Below, one piece after another: positions 12,812 to 20,993 of a DNA stretch of 64,000 bases. The position numbers were made by a program, and so were the translations under genes. Numbering within the stretch: the first letter of the stretch is position 1; each line of letters opens with the position of its first letter. The stretch comes from Cenococcum geophilum 1.58. Its lineage: Eukaryota; Ascomycota; Dothideomycetes; Gloniales; Gloniaceae. The notes under the pieces are model-generated. The model searched no databases, was not told the DNA's origin, and saw only the letters and a list, made by a program, of their open reading frames with translations. The DNA lies in contig KV748180.1 of assembly GCA_001692895.1 (NCBI GenBank), positions 4,679,805 to 4,743,804 on the forward strand, written 5' to 3'.

Positions 12812-13036
12812 TATATAACCGACTATTAGTACTACTTCAGAGACACTATTATATTACTTACTGTGGACCGTAATGATTACAGCTGCTTTAATTAGCCTAA
12901 AATGTCAATTACGGATATATTGAGGATAAGATTAAGGGGTACTAGTGACCTACCTTTGTTCGTGTATATATAGATACTTTAGAGCTACATTTACAATTAA
13001 GTCGTTCATACAATTCTTCGCACTGTAAAGCTTACA
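12812..13036 (+). repeat. Copia A 3' LTR (about 225 bp)
   Basis: It follows the polypurine tract, starts TATATAACCG (probably TGT originally) and ends AAGCTTACA. It contains a TATATATAG promoter-like stretch near 12968. Immediately after it, gypsy A integrase coding resumes, so copia A was inserted into gypsy A. The 5' LTR is off the window. Confidence 0.7.
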
Positions 13037-13574
13037 GTACTACTAGCTAAATATGTATAATATAATATAAAGGTACGTCTTTAGCTGCCATATTTACTAA
13101 TAAGCTAAAGCTTTACATAAGACGTATAACGGCCTTCTAAAGCTACTGCTTATTCTAGACTAAAGATAGAAGGATACCTTAATTAACTTTATTATTAATC
13201 TCCCCGTAAGTAAAGGCTATATAAATATTATAGTAGTTATAAACCGACTGTCCAAAATGAGACACTTAATCGCCTGCCCCGATATATTAATACCTACTAT
13301 TGCCTAACTATTCCTAGATTACGTATAGAAACTCTACAGACTCCCTAAAATAATTATCTCCAATAAAGGCAGCTAGTTTGTCTCTATATTTTAGAAAGAA
13401 CTAACTACCTAACTCTATATTAAAGCACTATTATTTATAGTATACTACTTAAAAACAAATGGCTAAACGGAATGTGTAAATACTCTAATGGAATAGTATA
13501 TTCGGATATATACGTTATACTTATAAAATAACTAAATTAACTGGCTTGCATTTGCCAAGTTTACTATAAATAAT
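13037..13574 (+). pseudogene. Gypsy A integrase, part 1
   Basis: This is Ty3/gypsy integrase coding on the plus strand. It reads YNGLLKLLLILD, then LPVSKGYINIIVVINRLSKM (the family has V-V-I-D-R-L-S-K-M, so the catalytic Asp is now Asn), LFLDYV, LPKIIISNKG and VYYLKTNG with a decayed T-D-G-Q-T-E box. The upstream part is displaced by copia A and lies left of the window. The frame is cut at 13574 by a foldback element and continues exactly at 14448. Confidence 0.88.
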
Positions 13575-14439
13575 GGTCAACGATAATCATACACCCCCTA
13601 AATGATACGCGTACACCCCCCAATTGATACACATACACCCCCCAATTGATACGCGTACACCCCCTAATTGATACATATACACCCCCTAATTAATACGCAT
13701 ACACCCCCTACCCAAACAAGCTTAGATCCTCCCACTTCAAGTTAGAACATCACGTGCGTTTAACTTATTTGCGCTTAAATTGCGAAAACCAAAGTGCGCC
13801 ATATAAGTTTTATAACTGCAATATTACGATTAAGTCTTGATTTTAGTTATAGTATAAGTAGTAGAGTCTAAATTTGGATCGCGACTAAGTCGATTAATTA
13901 GATTGCGTAGTGCTTTATAAGGCGTCGCGCAAACTGATTTAGGTGCTGCTTCGCGCCCACGCACCTACGCACCCACGCGCGCCCGGTGGGACTCAAATTA
14001 ACACTTCTGCTTCGCATCTAAGGGCCTGCAATTGTAGAGCGTCGCGGCAGTCGGCCAATTAACCCTATAACCGGCTCTACAATTGCAAATCGCGTCGACA
14101 GATCTATTCGTAGAGAGCCCTCAGCATTTGAGCGAAATACTAGCTATACTATACTTTGATTTTCGTGATGCAGGCGCAAACAAGTCAAACGCACGTGATA
14201 TTCTAACTTAATGAGGAAGCATCTAACTTAATGGGGAGGCGTCCAAACTAAATAAGGTAGGGGGTGTATGCGCATTAATTGGGGGGTGTATATGTATCAA
14301 TTAGGGGGTGTACGCGTATCAATTGGGGGGTGTACGTGTATTAATTGGGGGGTGTATGCGTATCAATCGGGGGGGGTGTATGTATATCAATTGGGGGGTG
14401 TACGCGTATCATTTAGGGGGTGTATGATTATCGTTGACC
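13575..14439. mobile_element. Foldback-type element with tandem-repeat TIRs
   Basis: This 865-bp element has termini GGTCAACGATAATCATACAC and its reverse complement. It is flanked by a perfect 8-bp duplication TAAATAAT (13567-13574 and 14440-14447). Removing the element and one duplication restores the gypsy integrase frame (FTINN then SVLKT). Each end is an array of about six 22-bp units (GATACGCGTACACCCCC plus AATT) in opposite orientation, followed by a second inverted segment containing CACGTGCGTTT. The centre is GC-balanced and not RIP-mutated, with no coding that I can support. Confidence 0.9.
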
Positions 14440-14447
14440 TAAATAAT

Positions 14448-15143
14448 TCCGTCTTAAAAACTATAAAGGTCTCCCTATTTCTAGCTAACTACGGCTAGTA
14501 TCTATAAATGGGTTTTACACCCTTTAGTAATATTCCTTGCCCCATATACTATGCCCTATAAGTTATAAAAGTAAATAAATTTATAAAGAAGATAGAGGAA
14601 CTATAATAGTTCTTTACTAATAAAATAATATAGGCTTAATCTATTTATAAAGCCGCAGCAAATAAGAAATAAACCCTAGTACTAGCTTACTAAATTAGTA
14701 ACTTTGTCTAGCTAGATATAAAAAACCTAAATATAAAACAACCTATTAAGAAGCTTAATTAGAAGAACGTTAGCCCTTATAAGGTCGGGAAGGTTATCTC
14801 CTCCTATACCTACTAACTAAAGCTCCCTAATACGGTTAAAATCCACTCTATATTCCACATGTTAGTCCTTTACCCTACTACTTTCGTATTAAACGCCCTA
14901 CCCAAATAGATATAAGACCCTCCCCTACTAGTTAAAGTAGATAGTAAGAACGAGTACTTTATTAAAAGAATTAATAATATTAAGTATAATAAACGGAAAC
15001 GCTAATATATATATCTTACGAAATAGAGAGGTTTTATTAAGCCCTTATAGGAACCTATTAACTCTATAGGACTTATATAAGCTATAGAAGACTTTTATAA
15101 ACTCCACCTAGAACTACTATAGCCCTATCTCGCAGAAGCTTAA
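14448..15143 (+). pseudogene. Gypsy A integrase C-terminus and chromodomain
   Basis: It continues the integrase with SVLKT, VSLFLANYG and NIKQPIKKLN, then a chromatin-targeting chromodomain near 14920-15110 (EYFIKRINNIKYN, YIYLTK, then P-x-N). Coding ends at TAA 15141. A polypurine tract (AAAGGGGGGG) and the 3' LTR follow. Chromodomain-bearing gypsy elements tend to integrate into heterochromatin, which fits this location. Confidence 0.85.
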
Positions 15144-15157
15144 GTTTAAAGGGGGGG

Positions 15158-15857
15158 TACTATTATAGGACACCCTTGTAACACCTTATATATATTTACC
15201 TATTTCTACTAACTTAGTAACTAAAGACTAACCATAAGATAGCAATCTAATGGTAACCTACTACATTCTGCTATATTCCACTAAGTTCTACTAAGTTTTA
15301 CTAAATCCTACTAAGTTCTGCCAGGACTACTACAGTTAAAACTAGTTAGTACGATACGGTTTGTACAGCCGAGCGTATCGTTATACCAATGGTATTGTTA
15401 TATAAAAAGTCACGTGTTGGGTTAATAAGCAATAAAAGGGGGGTCTCTATACTTAAAAAGGCTTAAGGCGTCCACCTTACCGGCTAAATTAGGCTCCCTC
15501 CCATACAAAATCTCTACTGGTTATACCGATTCCGGTGTAAAGAACTTAACGATATCGTAAAAAGTCAGATTATTGTAAAATACACCCAAAAAATTTTAAT
15601 CAAGCCTTGTAGATCGTAATATAGAGTATATCGTTGTAACTAGGTATCGCATTAAAGAGTTCTAACCGCACCTAAATCCTATTTTACTCTATATACGTAT
15701 TAACTAAGCAACTAAGTTCACAATATATACCCTTTCTTCCCGTTTTCCTACCTTCTCTCCTTATATAAAGTTTTAACTTTCTTATATAGTATATATATAT
15801 AGCTTAATAATATTTACCTTACTATATATTATCGCCGCTTATACTTACTTCGTGACA
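15158..15857 (+). repeat. Gypsy A 3' LTR, interrupted by a MITE
   Basis: It starts just after the polypurine tract (TACTATTATAGG) and probably ends CTTCGTGACA at 15857. Without the MITE at 15333-15668 it would be about 360 bp. It contains short CTACTAAGTTC-type repeats near 15280-15320. The boundaries are inferred from the TG/CA-like ends because no second copy is in the window. Confidence 0.6.
15333..15668. mobile_element. Pogo-like MITE, copy 1
   Basis: This 336-bp non-coding element has TIRs near CAGTTAAAACT and a degraded reverse complement AGTTCTAACCG. It is flanked by TA on the left and a decayed CA on the right. It aligns over its length with the MITE at 21422-21768, sharing GTATTGTTAT, GTCACGTGTT and AAAATCTCTACTGGTTAT. 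CAGT termini with TA duplications are typical of fungal pogo/Fot1 elements. Confidence 0.85.
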
Positions 15858-16063
15858 ATTAGTAAAGGTATATTTATTTAAATACTAAAGCTCTATACTA
15901 TATTAGGCGGCTAATAACGTTATATATTACTAGCTGCTAAATAGATATTAAGGCTTTAATAACGACTTTTTAGAATAGCTAATAGAGCGTTATTAAACTA
16001 TATAGTATATAATATAAGATAAAAAATTTATTAATAAAAATATATAAATATATAAAAAGGCTA
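15858..16063. other. AT-rich spacer, nothing recognised
   Basis: This strongly TA-rich sequence lies between gypsy A and the next MITE. No reading frame, motif or repeat unit can be supported. It may be an old RIP-mutated remnant. Confidence 0.5.
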
Positions 16064-16497
16064 ACGTGTTTTACTACTAAGCGAGCAGCACTACCGAGCG
16101 AGTAACGTCAAAACTTACCAAAAATTAGAAAAATCGAACTTTAATATCTCAACAACCACTTAATAATAAATTCTAATAATTTGGATTTAGACTTTTATAT
16201 ACACTCTATAGCTTCTATTAAAGTTGCATTATAAATAGGTTAGTATTTTTTAAGATATAGTAATTTGGCCTTATTTAGGGGCCAAAATAAGGCTAAATTA
16301 CTATATCTTAAAAAATACTAACCTATTTATAATGCAACTTTAATAGAAGCTATAGAGTGTATATAAAAGTCTAAATCCAAATTATTAGAATTTATTATTA
16401 AGTGGTTGTTGAGATATTAAAGTTCAATTTTTCTAATTTTTGGTGAGTTTGGACGTTGCTCGCTTGGTAGTAGTGCTCGCTTAGTGGTAAAACACGT
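16064..16497. mobile_element. Palindromic MITE with TA duplication, copy in spacer
   Basis: This 434-bp element has TIR ACGTGTTTTACTACTAAGCG and is flanked by TA (16062-16063 and 16498-16499). The arms pair almost completely and meet near 16275. Its first four bases and its inner arm (CTTAATAATAAATT, TTAGACT, CTTCTATTAAAG) match the MITE at 11529, although the outer 60 bp are unrelated. It is non-coding. Confidence 0.88.
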
Positions 16498-16771
16498 TAT
16501 ATAAAGTATAATTTTGTAAAATTTATTTTATAGAAAGCTTAAGTTATTACTTAATAAGCCATATTAAGTTTTTTTATATAAATAGCTATTATAGCTATTA
16601 AGATATAAGCGTTTAAAAAAGATATATTTTAATTTTTTTGGTAGGGCTTAGGCGGTATACACGAGGTAGGACCGTGTATAAGGCGGCACTGACTTCTAAC
16701 AGAAGAGCGCCGTGGACTGCGTCTAATACTTATAGATATAAATTTACTAAAGATTCCTTTAAGTCTAAAAT
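16498..16771. other. Spacer upstream of the tRNA gene
   Basis: The first half is TA-rich. From about 16640 it becomes GC-balanced and not RIP-mutated. A small hairpin (TATACACG with CGTGTATA, 16653-16677) and a stretch resembling a tRNA anticodon arm (CTGACTTCTAACAG near 16707) are visible. I do not think either is a gene. Confidence 0.4.
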
Positions 16772-16906
16772 GTTCCACTGGCGCAAGTAAGAGATTTTAC
16801 CTCGTTAATATATAACTAATTAACTTTATAATAGTGGTAGCGCGCCAGACTTCTATTTATACATCATTTAATCTGGAGGCTGTGGGTTCGATCCCCACGT
16901 GGAATG
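16772..16906 (+). tRNA. tRNA-Arg(UCU) with a 15-nt intron and a 48-nt D-loop insertion
   Basis: The acceptor GTTCCAC (16772-16778) pairs with GTGGAAT (16899-16905), with G at the discriminator position. The T arm is GTGGG-TTCGATC-CCCAC. The anticodon stem CCAGA/TCTGG encloses C-T-TCT-A, giving anticodon UCU. A 15-nt intron (16856-16870) sits one base after the anticodon, the canonical position for tRNA splicing endonuclease. The D stem GCGC/GCGC (16781-16784 with 16840-16843) is separated by an extra 48 nt (16787-16834) that starts GTAAGA, ends TAG and contains CTAAT near its 3' side. Without both inserts the molecule is 72 nt with a normal D-loop AATGGTA. The insertion splits the A box, so the gene could be inactive or could have a second kind of intron. 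Ten T residues follow directly. Confidence 0.85.
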
Positions 16907-16916
16907 TTTTTTTTTT
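16907..16916 (+). terminator. RNA polymerase III terminator
   Basis: A run of ten T begins at the base after the tRNA discriminator, the expected Pol III stop. Confidence 0.8.
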
Positions 16917-17073
16917 CGTAGGGTTTTCGTGATATATATATTTTAGCCCCTAAAATAACCACAATATGGAGGACCGCTTATCCGCACCGTCCGCTAAGCT
17001 GATTTAGGACGGTAATCGTTTTCTTAGTCTGAGGCCCTTTGGCGAGATTTATAGAAAACCTAAACACCATTTA

Positions 17074-17549
17074 CAGTGGTGTTCACGACCAGCTTCACCC
17101 CCCCTTAGCGAGCGCTGCGAGATTTCAAATTCGCTACGCGCATCCAACCTCGCTTGATTGCCACTAGCTGTACGTAGTACCTGTAGCGAACGGCTGTGGC
17201 CACACGCAAGGACCTTTTTGGTTGCCCTTAAAGACGTACGCTTCCTCTTCTCCCCCTTCTCCCCCATAACTACGCCTCCCTTATGGCCGCCAAAACGCGA
17301 ATAACAACGCTGTCTCTGCAGAGAGGTCGATGAAATTTGGCAATATTATACGGGTGGAAACCTTCATGATATCTGATGAAGATCACGACACTGCGGGATC
17401 GCGGACGTTCTTGCAGCCAAGCATACGGCTTCGCTACAATTACTATGTACAGCTGGCGGCAATCAAGCGAGATTGGATGCGCGTAGCGAATTTGAAATCT
17501 CGCAGCGCTCGCTAAAGGGGGGGGGTGAATCTGGTCGTGAACATCGCTG
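17074..17549. mobile_element. hAT-type MITE near the tRNA
   Basis: This 476-bp element has long TIRs. The left end is CAGTGGTGTTCACGACCAG, and the right end read backwards is CAGCGATGTTCACGACCAG. The match continues, with gaps, for about 110 bp (GATTTCAAATTCGCTACGCG in both arms). CAG termini suggest hAT. The flanking 8-mers do not match, so no duplication is left. It is not RIP-mutated. The small open frames at 17049-17267 and 17330-17515 lie in or near the arms and mirror each other, so I do not call them genes. Confidence 0.8.
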
Positions 17550-17881
17550 GATATAAGAAGACCTTATTAACTTTAACAAAATTGATCTACCCTCCTATAA
17601 CACTTATCAACATAAAAATTACACCAAATTATAGAGAAAAGCCTACTCTATAAGTTATGCGATCTTTAGCCCCTTATACGCGCGCGACGTTAGGAGGAAT
17701 TCGTCGCCGTAGAGGCCCTAATTCTACCTCTGCACCGCTAAGCCGCGCAGTAAACACCAATGCTAAACGCTTACGCCTACGTTGCCAGCCCCCTTTGTAA
17801 CCAGTAGGTATTCCATCTAGTATATACCTATTTAATTTATTTACTTTGTAGCCCTTTGTAGGTTATAGTGTAGGCCCTAAT
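17550..17881. other. GC-balanced spacer
   Basis: This unique-looking sequence shows little RIP and holds one small open frame (17657-17800, listed separately). Otherwise I see nothing in it. Confidence 0.4.
17657..17800 (+). CDS. Small basic ORF, 47 codons, unknown
   Basis: An ATG-to-TAA frame begins MRSLAPYTRATL and ends CQPPL. The product would be very basic (GGIRRRR, AKRLRLR) with no cysteine pattern, membrane segment or motif that I recognise. It lies in one of the few stretches without obvious RIP, 3' of the hAT-type MITE. It could be a gene remnant, an exon of a degraded gene, or chance. There is no independent evidence of expression. Confidence 0.2.
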   Translation: MRSLAPYTRATLGGIRRRRGPNSTSAPLSRAVNTNAKRLRLRCQPPL

Positions 17882-18140
17882 AGAGTTGCAAGCTCTGCGT
17901 CTACGTAGAGCCGTAGAGCTTTGCGAGAGCTCTGCGGAACGAAGCTCAGGGGGAGACCTGCACAGAGCTCTGCACGGAGCTCTACCAAAGCTCTGCAAAA
18001 GCTCTGCACGAAGCTCCGCACGAAGCTCCGTAAAAGTTCTGCTCGAAGCTCTGCTCGAAGCTCTGCTCGAAGCTCTGCTTGAAGCTCTGCTCAAAGCTCT
18101 ACTCAAAGCCCTATATAGAGCTCTAAAGCTCTACTAACAC
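17882..18140. repeat. 12-bp minisatellite array S1
   Basis: These are degenerate 12-bp units of the type GAAGCTCTGCTC. Twelve bases is a whole number of codons, so long false reading frames appear on both strands (repeats of R-A-E-L, C-R-A-S and Q-S-F-V). Confidence 0.9.
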
Positions 18141-18267
18141 GCAGCACTAATATACTAGGAATGTTCTATAATCGCCCGTACGAACTCCCGTACGAACGCC
18201 CATACAATCAATTGATCAATTGCCCATACAATCGTCTCTACAAACATCTCTGCAATTGATCGCCCGT

Positions 18268-18360
18268 ACGAACGTCTGCACGTCTGCACGTCTGCACGTC
18301 TGCACGTCTGCACGTCTGCACGTCTGCACGTCTGCACGTCTGCACATCTACACGTCTGCA
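18268..18360. repeat. 8-bp satellite GTCTGCAC
   Basis: About eleven copies of GTCTGCAC lie between minisatellites S1 and S2. The first copies are exact and the last three vary. Just upstream are CCCGTACGAAC-type units (18175-18265). Confidence 0.92.
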
Positions 18361-18370
18361 AGCCTGCACG

Positions 18371-18512
18371 TGGCTCTGCACGAAGCTCTGCATTAAGCTC
18401 CGCACGAAGCTCCGCACGAAGCTCTGCACGAAGCTCTGCACGAAGCTCTACACGCGGCTTTGCACGAAGCTCTAGTAAGGCTCTGCATGAGGCTCTGTCC
18501 AAAGCTTACCCC
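18371..18512. repeat. 12-bp minisatellite array S2
   Basis: Units GAAGCTCTGCAC end at a flank AAAGCTTACCCCC, which also ends array S5 and, reversed, begins array S3. Confidence 0.88.
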
Positions 18513-18760
18513 CTGGTAGTAGCAGAGGCACTCCGGGCCAAGGGAGGATATTTTCAAGGAAGGACCCAACTACAGCACCTTCTAGGTGTTGCAATAGCTT
18601 TAAGTAGTAGATATCTATATATCTGTATAGTTTTGTCTATATTAGTAGACTATTTAATAAGATATAATATATGCTTACGCTTTTAACAATACGTTTTTTA
18701 ACTTTAACGAAATTAATATGAGGACTAAGCTATAGCCGTATTATAAAATCTTTATCTCAG
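18513..18760. other. Spacer, nothing recognised
   Basis: A short GC-balanced stretch grades into AT-rich sequence. There is no coding or repeat that I can support. Confidence 0.4.
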
Positions 18761-18920
18761 TCCTAGACGATTAACCAATTATAAGCTGCTTACATAACAG
18801 ATTAATTATCTTATATTATTATCGTCTGGTATTATCTTGGTCCTAGATAATCAACCAATTATAAGCTGCTTACATAACAGATTAATCATCTTATATTGTT
18901 GTCGTCTGGTATTGTCTCGT
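18761..18920. repeat. 80-bp tandem duplication
   Basis: Two units of exactly 80 bp start at 18761 and 18841, and the first bases of a third are at 18921. Each unit begins CCTAGACGAT (or a variant) and ends ATCGTCTGG, so the unit has small inverted ends. Confidence 0.88.
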
Positions 18921-19328
18921 TCCCAGACCTTCTTGCCAAGGCTTACCTTGCCAAGCCGCTAGCCGCTTTTGGCAAGACCTTCGTTAGAAGATCTAGTACA
19001 CGGTTTGGATTTTTATTAGTCCCGCGTGGGGTATTTAGGCCTATATATACCTACTTTAAGCCAAATTGTCTTAACTTTTATAGCTCCCTAAGCTATTCCT
19101 AATAGCTAGAATTACCAAATTAAACCTAGTGAAGAAGACTATGTTGCCCAATTTGCCCAATTCCAATTTATTATCTTATTGTCGCGCCTAACGCCACTAA
19201 GTTATAGCAGCCGCACCTTTTCTATAACCTCTTCCTACTGTAGCCAGAGTACCTAAACCGACGAGCTAGCTTTAAATAATAACTAAGGACTACTAGTAGG
19301 TATAGATTTGCTTTATAGAATGGGGTAA

Positions 19329-19750
19329 GCTTTAGGTAGAGCCTTGCGTAGAGCTTTAAAGTAGAGGCTTACGTAGAGCCCTACGCAGAGCTCCGCGTAG
19401 AGCTTTGTGTAGAGCTTCTACAGAGCTTCGTATAGAGCTTCGTGTAGAGCTTCGTGCAGAGCTTCGTGCAGAGCTTTATGTAGAGCTTCGTGTAGAGCTT
19501 TATACAGAGCTTTATGCAAAGCCTCTATACGTAGAGCTTTGTATAGAGCTTCGTGCAGAGCCTCTATACATAGAGCTTTGTGTAGAGCTTTGTGCAAAGC
19601 CTTATATAGAGCTTCGTGTAGAGCCTTGTGTAAAGCTTCGAGCAGAGCCTTATACAGAGCTTTAAGGAGCTTTAAGCAGAGCTTTAAGTAGAGCTTTAAG
19701 TAAAGCTTTAAGCGGAGCTTTATGTAGAGCCTTATATAGAGCTTTATATA
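19329..19750. repeat. 12-bp minisatellite array S3
   Basis: Units AGAGCTTCGTGC and variants are preceded by GGGGTAAGCTTT, the conserved flank of S2 and S5 in reverse. The frame at 19405-19665 is a by-product of the 12-bp unit. Confidence 0.9.
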
Positions 19751-19857
19751 AATATATAGGCGTATAGATATATATTTTTATACTAGTAATTAATTATAGA
19801 ATTTATAGAAATAATTGTATAGGAAATTATATAGTTATTTATTTATTTATTTATAGT

Positions 19858-20993
19858 AAGGCTAATAATACTATACGGCTCCTAGATCTAGGGCCTAGGA
19901 CTAGGTAGTAAGGTATTAATAAAAAGCTCCTTAACGCTATTAGCTAAGCTATAAAACTAGTACCTATATAGAACTAGAGGGGTTTATTAAAGAATACTAC
20001 GCGCTATACTAGAATATAAAGTAGTAGTTCTACTAGTAGACTTATATATTAATATAACTACTATATAGAGAATAGTTATAGTATAAGGCTACNTAGTAAA
20101 AGAAAATATATNCTAAATACTAAAACGTATNTAAGGATTNAGGGCCCCTTAAAAAGGNAATACGCCTAAGTATACTAGCTAGGAAGCCCTCTACCTATAG
20201 GTAATAAAGAAAGAAAAGAAAATATAGGAACTACTAGCTTACTAGGTGGAGACCTAGCGCTATACTAGTAGAGCACTACTATAGTAATAGAGGATAAGAG
20301 GTTATTAATATAGATAGAGATCTACTATACTTATTANAAAATAGGTAGACCTTAAATAGAAGCGATAATAGAAGGAGGTAGTAAAAATATAAGACGTAGC
20401 TATATAGAATACCCTATAGTTAATACTAATACTCTTCCTATATAAAGGACTAATAAAGGTAAAATCTATATCCGCCTTTCTACTATAGATAGAGATTTTA
20501 AGCCTAAATATATAGCTAGTAAGTATCTATATTCTAAATACTATACCTTAATACACTTATAGATAGCCTATTTAGTTAGTATACTATATACTACTTTTCT
20601 ATAGCTACTACTTAGTAAGGTACTAGCTATTTACTAATATAGGTATAAATAATATTACTTATACTCTCTATAAGTAGTGGCCTATAAGTAGTATTAATAT
20701 AGCTTATAGGCTAAGGAGTTTTTTAGTAGTTTTAAATAGTATATAAGATCTAATAGGAGGACACTAAAGGATATACCCCTTTTAGTCCCTTAGAGACTAA
20801 ATACCGCTGCCTAGCTGTAGATAGTACGCTAATAAATTACTAGATACTCCTACTACCCCCCCTAGATCTTCTAATATATCTAAAAAGTATAGTATATAAG
20901 GTAGACCTAATAATATAAAGATATATTAGTTTAGTAAAGATAGAATATGTAAAACTAACTAAAAGGAAATACTTAGGATTTTCCCTTTATAGG
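19858..20993 (+). pseudogene. Tad1-like LINE, ORF2 C-terminal fragment (L1)
   Basis: This is a 5'-truncated copy of the end of a non-LTR retrotransposon ORF2 and its 3' region. It starts TAAGGCTAATAATACTATACG, the segment after the conserved L-G-V-x-x-D box, and runs to a short hairpin (GGATTTTCCCTTTATAGGGC) at the symmetry point. It has many RIP stops and several N. It carries the uninterrupted site AGTACCTATATAG (about 19960) that corresponds to the solo-LTR insertion at 27535. Function is lost. The family call rests on the longer copies L3 and L5. Confidence 0.6.

Larger units (their letters stand above)
18907..20993 (+). repeat. Left arm of a large inverted repeat
   Basis: This arm is the reverse complement, with scattered mostly transition differences, of 28699-30540. 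Its order is a 400-bp non-coding segment (GTTCCCAGACCTTCTTGCC onward), minisatellite S3, a TTTA-rich stretch, then a LINE 3' fragment up to the symmetry point at 20993. Confidence 0.88.

Noticed and set aside
14268-14498. 76-codon Trp/Gly/Val-rich frame
   Set aside because: It is a translation of the 22-bp foldback repeats running into the gypsy integrase.
16640-16735. Second tRNA-Arg-like anticodon arm (CTGACTTCTAACAG)
   Set aside because: No acceptor or T arm pairs around it, and there is no B box.
17049-17515. Two 61-72 codon frames
   Set aside because: They sit in the arms of the hAT-type MITE and mirror each other.
17837-18502. Arg/Ala-rich frames on both strands
   Set aside because: Same cause: 12-bp and 8-bp tandem repeats.
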